Positions 54,731-63,274 of a DNA stretch of 64,000 nt are shown piece after piece. The notes beneath the pieces were generated by a model that saw nothing but the letters and a program-made list of their open reading frames with translations, was not told the DNA's origin and searched no databases. Both the position numbers and the translations under genes were made by a program. Numbering within the stretch: position 1 is the first letter of the stretch; each line of letters opens with the position of its first letter. Source of the DNA: Roseitranquillus sp963749675 (GTDB taxonomy: Bacteria; Pseudomonadota; Alphaproteobacteria; Rhodobacterales; Rhodobacteraceae). The stretch covers positions 806,001 through 870,000 of the forward strand of contig CAVVNT010000001.1 in the NCBI GenBank assembly GCA_963749675.1, in the 5' to 3' direction.

Positions 54731-55195
54731 ATGCGAACGTATACCGCGACACCGGCGGAGATCGAGAAGCGGTGGGTGGTCATCGACGCCGAGGGCGTCG
54801 TGCTGGGCCGCCTCGCCTCGATCGTCGCCATGCGCCTGCGCGGCAAGCACAAGGCGACCTTCACGCCGCACATGGACATGGGCGACAATGTCATCATCGT
54901 CAACGCCGACAAGGTGCAACTGACGGGCAACAAGCGGGTCGAGAAGACCTACTACCGCCACACCGGCTATCCCGGCGGGATCAAGTCCACCACCGCCGAG
55001 AAGGTGCTTGAAGGCAAGCACCCTGAGCGTGTGGTCGAACTGGCGGTCAAGCGGATGCTGCCGAGCAACCGTCTCAGCCGCAAGGTCATGGGCAACCTCC
55101 GCATCTACGCCGGAGCGGACCACCCGCACGAGGCGCAGAATCCCGAGATCATCGACGTCAAGGCGATGAACAAGAAGAACACGAGGACCGCGTGA
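54731..55195 (+). CDS. rplM: 50S ribosomal protein L13
   Basis: 154 residues: WVVIDAEGVVLGRLASIVAM, VNADKVQLTGNK, YRHTGYPGGIK and AVKRMLPSNRLSRKVM, all in place. An early-assembling large-subunit protein. The stop overlaps the rpsI start (TGATG). Confidence 0.98.
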   Translation: MRTYTATPAEIEKRWVVIDAEGVVLGRLASIVAMRLRGKHKATFTPHMDMGDNVIIVNADKVQLTGNKRVEKTYYRHTGYPGGIKSTTAEKVLEGKHPERVVELAVKRMLPSNRLSRKVMGNLRIYAGADHPHEAQNPEIIDVKAMNKKNTRTA

Positions 55196-55686
55196 TGGCC
55201 GAAGAAATCAGATCGCTCGAAGAGCTGGACCAGGCCGTCGAGGGTACCGACGCCGCGCTTCCTCAGGCCGAGGTCCCGCGGGAGCCGGTTCGCGACGACC
55301 TCGGCCGCTCCTATGCCACGGGCAAGCGTAAGGACGCGGTCGCCCGCGTCTGGATCCGGCCGGGCAATGGCAAGGTCACCGTGAACGGCAAGGACCTGAA
55401 CGCCTACTTCGCCCGTCCGGTGCTGCAGATGATCCTGCGCCAACCGTTCCAGGTCGCCGGTGTCGAGGGGCAGTTCGACGTGCAGGCGACCGTCAAGGGC
55501 GGCGGCCTTTCCGGCCAGGCCGGCGCGGTCAAGCACGGCGTCTCGAAGGCTCTGCAGCTCTACGATCCCAGTCTGCGCGCACCGCTCAAGGCCGCGGGCT
55601 TCCTGACGCGCGACAGCCGCGTGGTCGAGCGAAAGAAGTACGGCCGCGCCAAGGCACGCCGCAGCTTCCAATTCTCCAAGCGCTAG
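55195..55686 (+). CDS. rpsI: 30S ribosomal protein S9
   Basis: 163 residues. The conserved core starts at YATGKRKDAVARVWI and ends with the invariant tail RKKYGRAKARRSFQFSKR that reaches the P-site tRNA. The N-terminal 35-residue acidic extension is common in Alphaproteobacteria. ATG at 55195; a GTG one codon earlier also exists. Confidence 0.98.
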   Translation: MAEEIRSLEELDQAVEGTDAALPQAEVPREPVRDDLGRSYATGKRKDAVARVWIRPGNGKVTVNGKDLNAYFARPVLQMILRQPFQVAGVEGQFDVQATVKGGGLSGQAGAVKHGVSKALQLYDPSLRAPLKAAGFLTRDSRVVERKKYGRAKARRSFQFSKR

Positions 55687-55695
55687 TTCGAGGGG

Positions 55696-55727
55696 CGAGG
55701 GGCTGGCCGCACGGGCAAGGCCCCTCG
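55696..55727 (+). terminator. Terminator hairpin after rpsI
   Basis: CGAGGGGC (55696-55703) pairs with GCCCCTCG (55720-55727), 8 perfect GC-rich pairs, ten bases after the stop. It lacks a long T run, as is common in this GC-rich group. Confidence 0.7.
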
Positions 55728-56144
55728 TGCATCCAGTCACCGGACCGCGAGCCCCCTCACGTGACGCGTCGGTCCAGACCGGAGGCGCGCGCGGAGGCAG
55801 CCTTCCCACGCCGACAGGACAGTCGGCGGACCTGCGTTGCGCAGTTGCCGCCGGCAGATTTGCAGCGGCTTGCACGTTATCGCCGGTCCCGCCGGTTCCC
55901 CGCGATGGAACAAGAGCGTGAGCGGGCTGCCGAGCGGGTCCGTGACCAACTCCGCCACGTCGGATGGGCCCGGGCGGGATGCGAAAGTACCCGGGCCGAA
56001 TTCCTACCATTCCTCCAGCCTGTTCTCTAGGCATTGGGCCAACAGTGGCGGGCCAACGGCGGCAATGATGCAGGAATCCGGTTGTTGCGGCTCCGCGAGG
56101 CCTTCATAAGTTTCTGGGACCAGTCAGGGGGTTCCGCCCGCCGA
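55728..56144. other. Non-coding region between rpsI and the potBCA genes
   Basis: About 400 bases without a supported gene. It contains a strong hairpin, GGCCCGGG (55967-55974) with CCCGGGCC (55990-55997), and should hold the promoter of the ABC transporter genes. No binding-protein gene is present in it. Confidence 0.45.
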
Positions 56145-57020
56145 ATGTCACCACAGGTGCTTGCCGACCGAGAGGCCCGTAGCGGCCTGGCTCTGATCGC
56201 GCCGCCTGCGCTTTATGCGCTGCTGCTCCTCGCCGTTCCGCTCGGCACGATCTTTGCCTTCACGTTCTGGACGCAGGACTTCCTGACGATCGTCCGCACT
56301 TTCACGCTCGAGAACTATCGCGAAGCGTTGAGCGACCCACTCTACCGTGAACTCATCCTCCGGTCGATCCTGATCGCGGGGGCGGTCACGATCGCGACGG
56401 TCTTGACGGCATTCCCGGTCGCCTATTTCGTGTCATTCCGCGTCCGGCCGGAACGCAAGGCGCTGTGGATCTTCCTTATCACGATCCCGTTCTGGACAAG
56501 CTACCTGATCCGCGTCTTTCTGTGGAAGGTCATCCTCGGGTTCAACGGGGTGCTGAACAGCTCGCTGCAGGGGCTCGGTCTGATAGAGGAGCCGCTGTCG
56601 TTCATCCTCTACAACGCAAATGCCGTCGTGATCACGCTGGCGCACGCCTACGCTCCGTTCGCGATCCTGCCCATCTTCGTCGCCTTGGAGAAGATCGACC
56701 GCTCGCTGCTCGAGGCATCGCGCGATCTCGGCGAGACGACGGTCTCGACCTTCTTCCGCGTCACGCTGCCGCTGTCGATTTCCGGGGTGGTGGCCGCCGC
56801 GCTCATCGTCTTCATTCCTACGATCGGTGACTACGTCACACCGCGGCTCGTCGGCGGTCCGGACGGGCTGATGATCGCGAACATGATCCAGACCCAGTAT
56901 CTGCGCCTCAACAACGCCCCGCTCGGCGCGACGCTGGCCGTGCTCTCGATGGCGGCGGTCGGCCTGATCTCGCTCGCGCTCATCCTCCTGTCGCGGCTTG
57001 CGGTCAGGGGCCGGCCATGA
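56145..57020 (+). CDS. ABC transporter permease, PotB type (spermidine/putrescine-like)
   Basis: 291 residues with six hydrophobic spans and the EAA loop EASRDLGETTVSTFFRVTLP that docks the ATPase. Early sequence LALIAPPALYALLLLAVPLG and the late TIGDYVTPRLVGG are typical of PotB-like permeases. ATG at 56145 (MSPQVLADREARSG) is where homology begins; the frame is open further upstream. Confidence 0.9.
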   Translation: MSPQVLADREARSGLALIAPPALYALLLLAVPLGTIFAFTFWTQDFLTIVRTFTLENYREALSDPLYRELILRSILIAGAVTIATVLTAFPVAYFVSFRVRPERKALWIFLITIPFWTSYLIRVFLWKVILGFNGVLNSSLQGLGLIEEPLSFILYNANAVVITLAHAYAPFAILPIFVALEKIDRSLLEASRDLGETTVSTFFRVTLPLSISGVVAAALIVFIPTIGDYVTPRLVGGPDGLMIANMIQTQYLRLNNAPLGATLAVLSMAAVGLISLALILLSRLAVRGRP

Positions 57021-57817
57021 GCGGCCTTCGCGCCTACACGCTCGCGTACCTGATCTTCCTCTACGCACCGATCTTTCTGCTGCCGGTCTTCGCCTTCAAC
57101 GACAGCCAAATCATCGCCTTTCCCCTCTCCGGCTTTTCGACCCGCTGGTTTCGAGAGCTTGCGACCGTGAGCGCACTGCACAGCGCCGTGCTGACGTCGC
57201 TCCTTGTCGCGGTCAGCACGGCGGTTTTGGCAACGCTCCTCGGCATCTGTGCCGCGCGCGCTGGGGCGCGCTACGCGTTTCCGGGCAAGCGCCCGATCAT
57301 CGGCTTCATCATGCTGCCGCTCGTCCTGCCTGAAATCATCGTGGCGGTCTCGCTCCTGACGGTCATTCTCGGGCTTGGGCTGCAATTGTCGTCGCTGACG
57401 GTGATCGCCGCTCACACGCTGATCTGTACGCCGTTCTCTATCGCGATCCTGCAGTCCGCGTTCGCCGGGCTCGACCGGTCGCTGGAGGAGGCGGCGCTCG
57501 ATCTGGGAGAAAGCCGCTGGTCGACGTTTCGGCTGATCACCCTGCCGCTGGTGATGCCGGGGATCATCTCGTCGATGTTGATCTCGTTCATCATCTCTCT
57601 CGACGAGTTCATCATCGCCTTCTTCCTGTCCGGGACGAACCCAACTCTGCCGGTCTACATCTGGGGTCTCCTGCGGTTTCCCGCGCAGATACCCGTGGTC
57701 ATGGCCCTGGGAACGATCCTGGTTCTCCTCTCGGTCGTTCTCATCACGATCGCCGAATTCTATCGGCGCCGCGGACTGGCCCGCAGCGGCGCGGCACATG
57801 CCGGGGGATTCCTTTGA
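57017..57817 (+). CDS. ABC transporter permease, PotC type
   Basis: 266 residues: FNDSQIIAFPLSGFSTRWFR near the start and EAA loop EAALDLGESRWSTFRLITLP, ending in ISLDEFIIAFFLSG, a PotC hallmark. ATG overlaps the upstream permease stop; its own stop overlaps the ATPase TTG/ATG region, so the three are coupled. Confidence 0.91.
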   Translation: MSGLRAYTLAYLIFLYAPIFLLPVFAFNDSQIIAFPLSGFSTRWFRELATVSALHSAVLTSLLVAVSTAVLATLLGICAARAGARYAFPGKRPIIGFIMLPLVLPEIIVAVSLLTVILGLGLQLSSLTVIAAHTLICTPFSIAILQSAFAGLDRSLEEAALDLGESRWSTFRLITLPLVMPGIISSMLISFIISLDEFIIAFFLSGTNPTLPVYIWGLLRFPAQIPVVMALGTILVLLSVVLITIAEFYRRRGLARSGAAHAGGFL

Positions 57818-58890
57818 GCGAGCCGATCATCCGTCTGCAGGGCGTGCGCAAGTTCTACGGCAGCTACGAGGCGCTGACGAAGATCGATCTCTCGATCCGC
57901 CCGGGCGAGTTCTTCTCGCTGCTCGGGCCGTCGGGCTGCGGAAAGACGACACTCCTGCGCACCATCGCGGGGTTCGAGGATATCTCGGAGGGGCGCCTGC
58001 TGCTCGACGGCCGCGACATGGACGGCGTTCCGGCAAATCGGCGGCCGACCAACATGGTCTTTCAGTCCTACGCGATCTTTCCGCACCTCACGGTGGAGCA
58101 GAATGTCGGTTTCGGGCTCCGACGAAAGCGCGACCTGGACGCGGCCCGGCGCAGCGCGATGGTCGAGGAGGCGCTCGCCATGGTGGGCCTCGCCGGCTAC
58201 GGAGGCCGCGCGGCCCACGCGCTTTCAGGGGGACAGCGGCAGCGGGTGGCGCTTGCCCGCGCGCTCATCCTGCGGCCCCGCGTGCTGCTCCTCGACGAGC
58301 CGCTCTCGGCACTCGACCGAAAGATGCGAGAGCAGATGCAGCAGGAGCTACGGCGACTCCAGCGCCATGTCGGGATCACCTTCATCCTCGTCACCCACGA
58401 CCAGGAGGAGGCTCTGATCATGTCTGACCGCATCGCCGTGATGTTCGAGGGTGGCATTGCGCAGGTGGCTACGCCGCAAGACCTTTATCGTCGCCCGGCA
58501 AGCCAGAGGGTCGCGGACTTCATCGGAGTGATGAACTTCCTGCCCGGCGCCTTTCGCGACGGCGAGGTGGAGATGTCCGGTTTCGGGCGCGGCCCGATCG
58601 CGGACGATCAGCTTGTCGACGGGGCCGGGCCGGGCGAGGTCACCGTTGGCCTCCGTCCCGAGACCCTGGCGATCCTGTTCGAGGGCGAGACCGCCGACCG
58701 GACGGCGGCGGGAGAGGTGGTCGAGCGCGCCTATTACGGCGACATGACGACCTACGGCGTGTTGATCGACGGCGCGGCGGAGCCTGTCTGGATCAGCATG
58801 GAAAACCTCGAGGGCCGGCGCGTCCTCGAACCGGGGGACCGGGCGGTGGTGTCGTGGGATCCGCGCGCGTTGGTGCTCTTCCCCGGCTGA
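57814..58890 (+). CDS. ABC transporter ATP-binding protein, PotA type
   Basis: 358 residues: Walker A GPSGCGKTTLLR, Q-loop MVFQSYAIFPHLTV, signature LSGGQRQRV, Walker B VLLLDEPLSALD, H-loop VTHDQEEA, then a TOBE domain (GLRPETLAILFEG). Drives the PotB/PotC permeases. No periplasmic binding protein gene lies at the locus, so the substrate (polyamine, amino acid derivative or other) is open. Confidence 0.92.
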   Translation: MSEPIIRLQGVRKFYGSYEALTKIDLSIRPGEFFSLLGPSGCGKTTLLRTIAGFEDISEGRLLLDGRDMDGVPANRRPTNMVFQSYAIFPHLTVEQNVGFGLRRKRDLDAARRSAMVEEALAMVGLAGYGGRAAHALSGGQRQRVALARALILRPRVLLLDEPLSALDRKMREQMQQELRRLQRHVGITFILVTHDQEEALIMSDRIAVMFEGGIAQVATPQDLYRRPASQRVADFIGVMNFLPGAFRDGEVEMSGFGRGPIADDQLVDGAGPGEVTVGLRPETLAILFEGETADRTAAGEVVERAYYGDMTTYGVLIDGAAEPVWISMENLEGRRVLEPGDRAVVSWDPRALVLFPG

Positions 58891-58893
58891 CCG

Positions 58894-59511
58894 TCACGCG
58901 TCGGGCGGGATCAGCCCGAGCCCGCGCAGGTAGATGCCGATCCCGCTCTCCAGCAGGTCCTCCGGCGGGAACGGTGACTTGGTCCCCGGCGAGCCGCGAG
59001 AGAACAGCTCCACCACGCCATGGCTCAATGCCCAGACATGGGCCGAGAACATCTGTGGCGGAGGCCGCCGATCCCGGGGGATGTGTTGCGACAGCGCCTC
59101 GGCCGATCGTTCCAGGACGCGAAAGCCGCGGGCGGCCGCCGCAGCGAGATCCGGGGTGCGATTGATCGAGATGCCCGACTCGAACATCGCCACGTAATGC
59201 CCTGGATATTTTCGTGAAAAAGCCAGATAGGCCCGGCCCGTCTTCTCGAACGCCGCAAGCGCCGACGGCTGGCCGTCGTCGTAGGCATGCTCCATCAGGT
59301 CGGCGAAAATGGCGTATCCCTGTCTTGCTGCCTCCGCGATCAGATCCTCGCGTCCCGCGAAGTGCCGATAGACCGCCGCCGGCGTGACGCCGGCGTCTTT
59401 CGCAGCCTCGCTCAGCGTGAAGCCATTGGGCCCCTTGTCCTCGATCAGCTGGAGCGCCGCCTCGACCAGGGCCTGCCGGAGATTTCCGTGATGATAGCCA
59501 CGCTTAGGCAT
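58894..59511 (-). CDS. TetR/AcrR family transcriptional regulator
   Basis: 205 residues. HTH at residues 8-50: GFTLSEAAKDAGVTPAAVYR HF-type pattern after LVEAALQLIEDKG, and a C-terminal WHG-type ligand domain (YPGHYVAMFESGI). I placed the start at MPKRGYHHGN (59511), overlapping the ppk2 stop by 8 bases; an upstream start at 59532 is possible. Target unknown; it could control the convergent ABC genes or ppk2. Confidence 0.88.
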   Translation of the reverse strand: MPKRGYHHGNLRQALVEAALQLIEDKGPNGFTLSEAAKDAGVTPAAVYRHFAGREDLIAEAARQGYAIFADLMEHAYDDGQPSALAAFEKTGRAYLAFSRKYPGHYVAMFESGISINRTPDLAAAAARGFRVLERSAEALSQHIPRDRRPPPQMFSAHVWALSHGVVELFSRGSPGTKSPFPPEDLLESGIGIYLRGLGLIPPDA

Positions 59512-60373
59512 GCCAGATGGCCGGCGAACCACATATTGCCTCGTCTGGTCCTTGCGCGGCCGCTTCGATCTTGCCGTGGTAGTTCACGCGGCTGAGAACG
59601 GCGCGGATGGCCGCGATCCTCGCCCGGCGCTTGTCGTCGGAACGCACGACTGTCCAGGGCGCATGCGGCCGATGCGTGCGCTCGAACGTCTCCGCGATGG
59701 CCTCGGAGTACTCGGCCCACTTGGCGAGCCCTTCGACGTCTATCGAGCTCAGCTTCCACTGCTTGAGCGGATCGTTGGCGCGATCCAGCATGCGCCTCAG
59801 TTGCTCGGTCCGGCCGACGTTCAGCCATAGCTTGACGAGAATGATCCCATCCTCGACCAGCGCCCCCTCGAAGTCGGGCACCTGCCGGAAGAAAAGCTCT
59901 CGCTCGACATCTGTGCAGAAGCCGAAGACCTTCTCGACCACGCCGCGATTGTACCAGGACCGGTCGAAGAACGTGATCTCGCCCGCGGACGGCATGTGCG
60001 CGACATGCCGTTGGAAGTACCACATTCCCGCTTCGCGATTCGAGGGCTTGGACAGCGCGACGACGCGGGCGATTCGGGGGTTCAGGTTCTCGCGAAAGCG
60101 CTTGATCGTCCCGCCCTTGCCCGCGGCGTCGCGGCCCTCGAACACGATGACGATGCGCTTGCCGGTTCGCGCAACGTCCGCCTGCATCTTCACCAGTTCG
60201 ATCTGGAGGGCCTGCAGTGTGCTTTCGTACTCATCCTTGTCGAGCCTTTTCCTGTACGGATAGCTGCGCGACAGGATGCGGCCCTTCTTGGCGCCATCGA
60301 TGCGCTCGCGCGCGCCATCCGAGGCCTCGTTCTTGTAATAGTCGTTTATTGCCCGCGCATTATCCGTCGTCAT
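59504..60373 (-). CDS. ppk2: Polyphosphate kinase 2
   Basis: 289 residues. Walker A FEGRDAAGKGGTIKRF, then PRIARVVALSKPSNRE, ITFFDRSWYNRG (Walker B-like) and the lid segment RNIADPLKQ-like RANDPLKQWKLSS. PPK2 makes GTP or ATP from polyphosphate and NDP. ATG at 60373 (MTTDNARAINDYYK). The frame continues upstream into another gene by chance of a frameshift there. Confidence 0.94.
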   Translation of the reverse strand: MTTDNARAINDYYKNEASDGARERIDGAKKGRILSRSYPYRKRLDKDEYESTLQALQIELVKMQADVARTGKRIVIVFEGRDAAGKGGTIKRFRENLNPRIARVVALSKPSNREAGMWYFQRHVAHMPSAGEITFFDRSWYNRGVVEKVFGFCTDVERELFFRQVPDFEGALVEDGIILVKLWLNVGRTEQLRRMLDRANDPLKQWKLSSIDVEGLAKWAEYSEAIAETFERTHRPHAPWTVVRSDDKRRARIAAIRAVLSRVNYHGKIEAAAQGPDEAICGSPAIWHA

Positions 60374-60411
60374 TGGCGCCTCCGTCGCGGCAGCGTATGC
60401 CCCGTCCAGCG

Positions 60412-61399
60412 TCAGCGCAATCCGGCGCGCCGGGCGGCCCGGTCGATGGCGGCCACCACCGCCTCCGGCGCAACGTGCTGCGGCATGTGCCCGATCCCGT
60501 CGAGCAGGGTCAGGTTGGCGGCGTCCACCTGGCGCGACAGCGGTATCCCGTGAACATCGGCAGGCACGACGCTGTCGGCGGTCCCATGGACGATCTCCAG
60601 AGGGACATCGATCTCGGGGTATCGCTGCGACATCTCCGCAACGTGCGGCTTCAGCGAGCTCAACTGTCGCGCGTTCACACGGATCGACTTCCTCCGCACC
60701 GACAGCCCGATCCCGACGTTCTCCGCATAGCCGTCGGGAACGGGTTGCGGCGCGAAAACCGACTGCAGGACCCCGTTCGCCTGTTCCTCGGTGACGAAGG
60801 CGGCAATCATCGGCGCGAGCACGGCACCTCCGAGAGAGGAGGCGGTGATGCTGTAGAGCGGCCCGATGCCGCCCGGCCACGGCTGCGTTGCGCCCGACAC
60901 GACGACCAGCGCCGCGGGGTCGTGGTCCAGCGCCCATGCCATCGCGACGGATTCCGCCGTAGCTGTGGCCGAGGACGATCGGACGCGACGCGCCAAGCTT
61001 TTCCGCGGCGGTGTGCAGCATCTGCGCCTGCTGCGCAGGGCTCTCGGCGTCGGTGTCGAATGCCCCGCCGAACTCCGGCCCGACGCGGTCGGTATAGCCG
61101 AGCCCGGGCCGATCGAACACGATCACGCGGTAACGGTCGGTCAGCCGATCCGCCAGCGTCAGCGTGAAGTCGCGGGTGCTGCCGCTCGCCCCGTGGATCA
61201 GGATCAGGTCCGGACCCGACCCGCGGACGACTGCATGCACCCGCCGGCCGCCGCCCACGTCGACAAACCGGCCCTGCGGAGGGAAGGCGGCCTCTGCCGC
61301 GGATTCCCGACGTTCCGCGCGAACGTCGATCCAACCGCCACAGCCGGCGAGCACGAGCGTCGAGAGGGCGAGGCTAGCGCCCGACTTCAGCGAGATCAT
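60412..61399 (-). pseudogene. Alpha/beta hydrolase lipoprotein, frameshifted in this sequence
   Basis: About 328 residues. Lipoprotein signal LSTLVLAGCGG, oxyanion segment LILIHGASGSTRDF, nucleophile elbow VLGHSYGG. An extra base at 60952-60953 breaks the frame after SYGG; the rest (SVAMAWALDHDPAALVVVSG to HGTADSVVP and GIGHMPQH, with catalytic Asp and His) continues in the other frame. Start ATG 61399 overlaps the metA end by 26 bases. Confidence 0.85.
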
Positions 61400-62291
61400 A
61401 TGGCGTTGTCTGGTATATCTGATTGATCCAGTTGCCATATAGAAGGTGGGCGTGGCTGCGCCAGCGATTGAGCGGCGCCCGCGACGGGTCGTCGCTGGGG
61501 TAGTAGTCGGCGGGCACCCCGATCGCCTGACCAGACTCCACGTCGCGGCGGTATTCTTCGGCCAACGTGTGGCTGTCGTATTCGAAGTGATTGAAGATGT
61601 AGAGCGCACGATGCGCCACGTCCTCGATCAGGCACGGACCGACCTTGTCCGAGCCGAGCAGCGTGACAAGCGACGAGACGCGATCCACGTCCCGTTGCCG
61701 GATCTCCGTCCAGCGGCTCACCGGGATGACGCAATCGTCGGAGAAGCCGCGGAGGTACGGCGATGACGGAAGCAGGTTCGAGTGGCGGAAGCAGCCGAAG
61801 GCCTTCTGCGGCAGGACGTGCTTTGGAACGCCGTGAAAGTGGTGGATCATCGCCATGCCACCCCAGCAGACGCCGAAGGTCGAGTGCACGTTGGTCTGGG
61901 TCCAGTCCATCACCTCGACCAGTTCGTCCCAGTAGGTGACCGCCCGGAACGGCAGGTGCTCGATCGGCGCGCCGGTAATGATGAGGCCGTCGAACTTCTC
62001 GTCCTTGACCTCCTGAAACGGGCGATAGAACGCCTCCATGTGCTCGGCGGCCGTGTTGCGGGTCTCGTGGCTGGTCATGCGGATCAGGTTCAGGTCGATC
62101 TGCAGCGGCGTCGCGCCGATCAGGCGCGCGAACTGCGTCTCGGTCTGGATCTTCTTCGGCATCAGGTTGAGCAGCCCGATCCGAAGCGGCCGGATGTCCT
62201 GCCGCTCGGCAAGGGCCTCCGACATGACCATCACGCCCTCTTCGGTCAGCACTCTGAACGCGGGCAGGTCGGCGGGTATCTTGATGGGCAT
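61374..62291 (-). CDS. metA: Homoserine O-acyltransferase MetA
   Basis: 305 residues, family size. Cys nucleophile in STFGVCWGGMAMIHHF, Glu/His in the DYHPSDD-like ADYYPSDDPSRAP context, conserved RPLRIGLLNLMPKKIQTE at the start and ITGAPIEHLPF. First committed step of methionine synthesis, acylating homoserine. In Alphaproteobacteria MetA-family enzymes usually use acetyl-CoA. Only 35 bases separate it from the ATPase stop upstream; no SAM riboswitch was recognised there. Confidence 0.95.
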   Translation of the reverse strand: MPIKIPADLPAFRVLTEEGVMVMSEALAERQDIRPLRIGLLNLMPKKIQTETQFARLIGATPLQIDLNLIRMTSHETRNTAAEHMEAFYRPFQEVKDEKFDGLIITGAPIEHLPFRAVTYWDELVEVMDWTQTNVHSTFGVCWGGMAMIHHFHGVPKHVLPQKAFGCFRHSNLLPSSPYLRGFSDDCVIPVSRWTEIRQRDVDRVSSLVTLLGSDKVGPCLIEDVAHRALYIFNHFEYDSHTLAEEYRRDVESGQAIGVPADYYPSDDPSRAPLNRWRSHAHLLYGNWINQIYQTTPYDLAEVGR

Positions 62292-62326
62292 CGGGAACCT
62301 CCGGCCGAAGCGGTGAGATATTCGGC

Positions 62327-63191
62327 TTACGCCCGTGCCTCAAGGGCGGCCGCGATCAGCTCGATTCCGTCATTCGCATTGCGGACTTGTGCGACGTCGG
62401 CGGCCGCGATGCTGACGCCCCATTCTCCCGCGATGGCGCGGTAGATCGGTTCCCGGCGGGCGAGGGCGCGGCGGTACGTCCAGCGGACGAACGCGTCGGG
62501 ATCGACCGCCTTCGGAGCGACGTCGTGTTCGGTCAGGTACGACGCCCATTCCCGCTCCAGCGCGTCAGGCTGGTAGTACATCGGCTTGGGCGCACGGTCG
62601 AAGCGCCGGACGAGCTCTTCGACATGCCCCTCCGTCCCCTCGATGTGGACCGGCAGGACATGCTTTGCGAGCGTGCTCAGGACGGCGTCATCGCGGTCGT
62701 CAGGGTCAACCACCTCGCAGATCGAACCGCTCGAGTTCGCAAACGAAGTTGTCGTAACCGTAGAGGTCCTGCGCGCGATCGATGAAGCGGACGGTATCGA
62801 GCAACGACGCGATTTCCGCCTCCCGGTGCAGCGCCTGCCGCCGCATGTACGCGTCGAAGGGCAGCCCGCCCTTGGCGGGGTCGCCGGGCTTTCCGAGCCA
62901 TGTCGAGAGCGGCGCGAGGTTAGAGAAAGTGATGTTCGACGCGATGTAGATCGAGTCGGTCAAGAGCAGCTCGCGCAGGAATGGCTGCCGCATCGCCACG
63001 CGCTTGAAGTTGTCAACGATGTGCTCGCCGAGATAGCGCGTGCCGATGCGGTAATCGACCGAGTAGTGGAACCACCCACCGGACCGCCTGAGCAGGTCGG
63101 AGAGGTGCGTCTTCCCAAGCCCGGACATTCCGAAGAGGAGGATCCGCTTCGACCCCGCCTGGCGCCATTCGTCGGCATTTCGGTAGATCAT
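62327..63191 (-). pseudogene. P-loop ATPase of Rhodobacterales type, frameshifted in this sequence
   Basis: About 287 residues. Walker A GMSGLGKTHLSDLL near residue 24, then HYSVDYRIGTRYLGEHIVDN and FLRELLLTDSIYIASNITF. The frame breaks near 62736-62744 after GYDNFVC; the continuation SSGSICEVVDPDDRDD and the C-terminal half (FVRWTYRRALARREPIYRAI) is in the neighbouring frame. I recognise the family as an uncharacterised ATPase common in Rhodobacterales; function unknown. Confidence 0.75.
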
Positions 63192-63274
63192 GCTTCGTCC
63201 CGCCTGCGCCGGCGCAGGTAGGCGTCAGCGCACTGGCAGGTCAAGCGAGGAGGCAGGCGACGCCCGGCGATGCG

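Noticed and set aside
55105..56034. A 309-codon minus-strand frame over rpsI and its downstream region
   Set aside because: Half of it is antisense to rpsI and the rest shows no family features; the region contains a terminator of rpsI.
59504..61609. A 701-codon frame that looks like a lipoprotein hydrolase fused to polyphosphate kinase 2
   Set aside because: A one-base shift in the hydrolase puts its wrong-frame tail in line with ppk2. The ppk2 start ATG at 60373 and the hydrolase C-terminus in another frame explain everything.
62292..62340. Possible SAM-II riboswitch before metA
   Set aside because: Only 35 bases separate metA from the upstream stop, too short for the motif, and the conserved SAM-II pattern is not seen. 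A tiny CCGAA/TTCGG stem is not enough.
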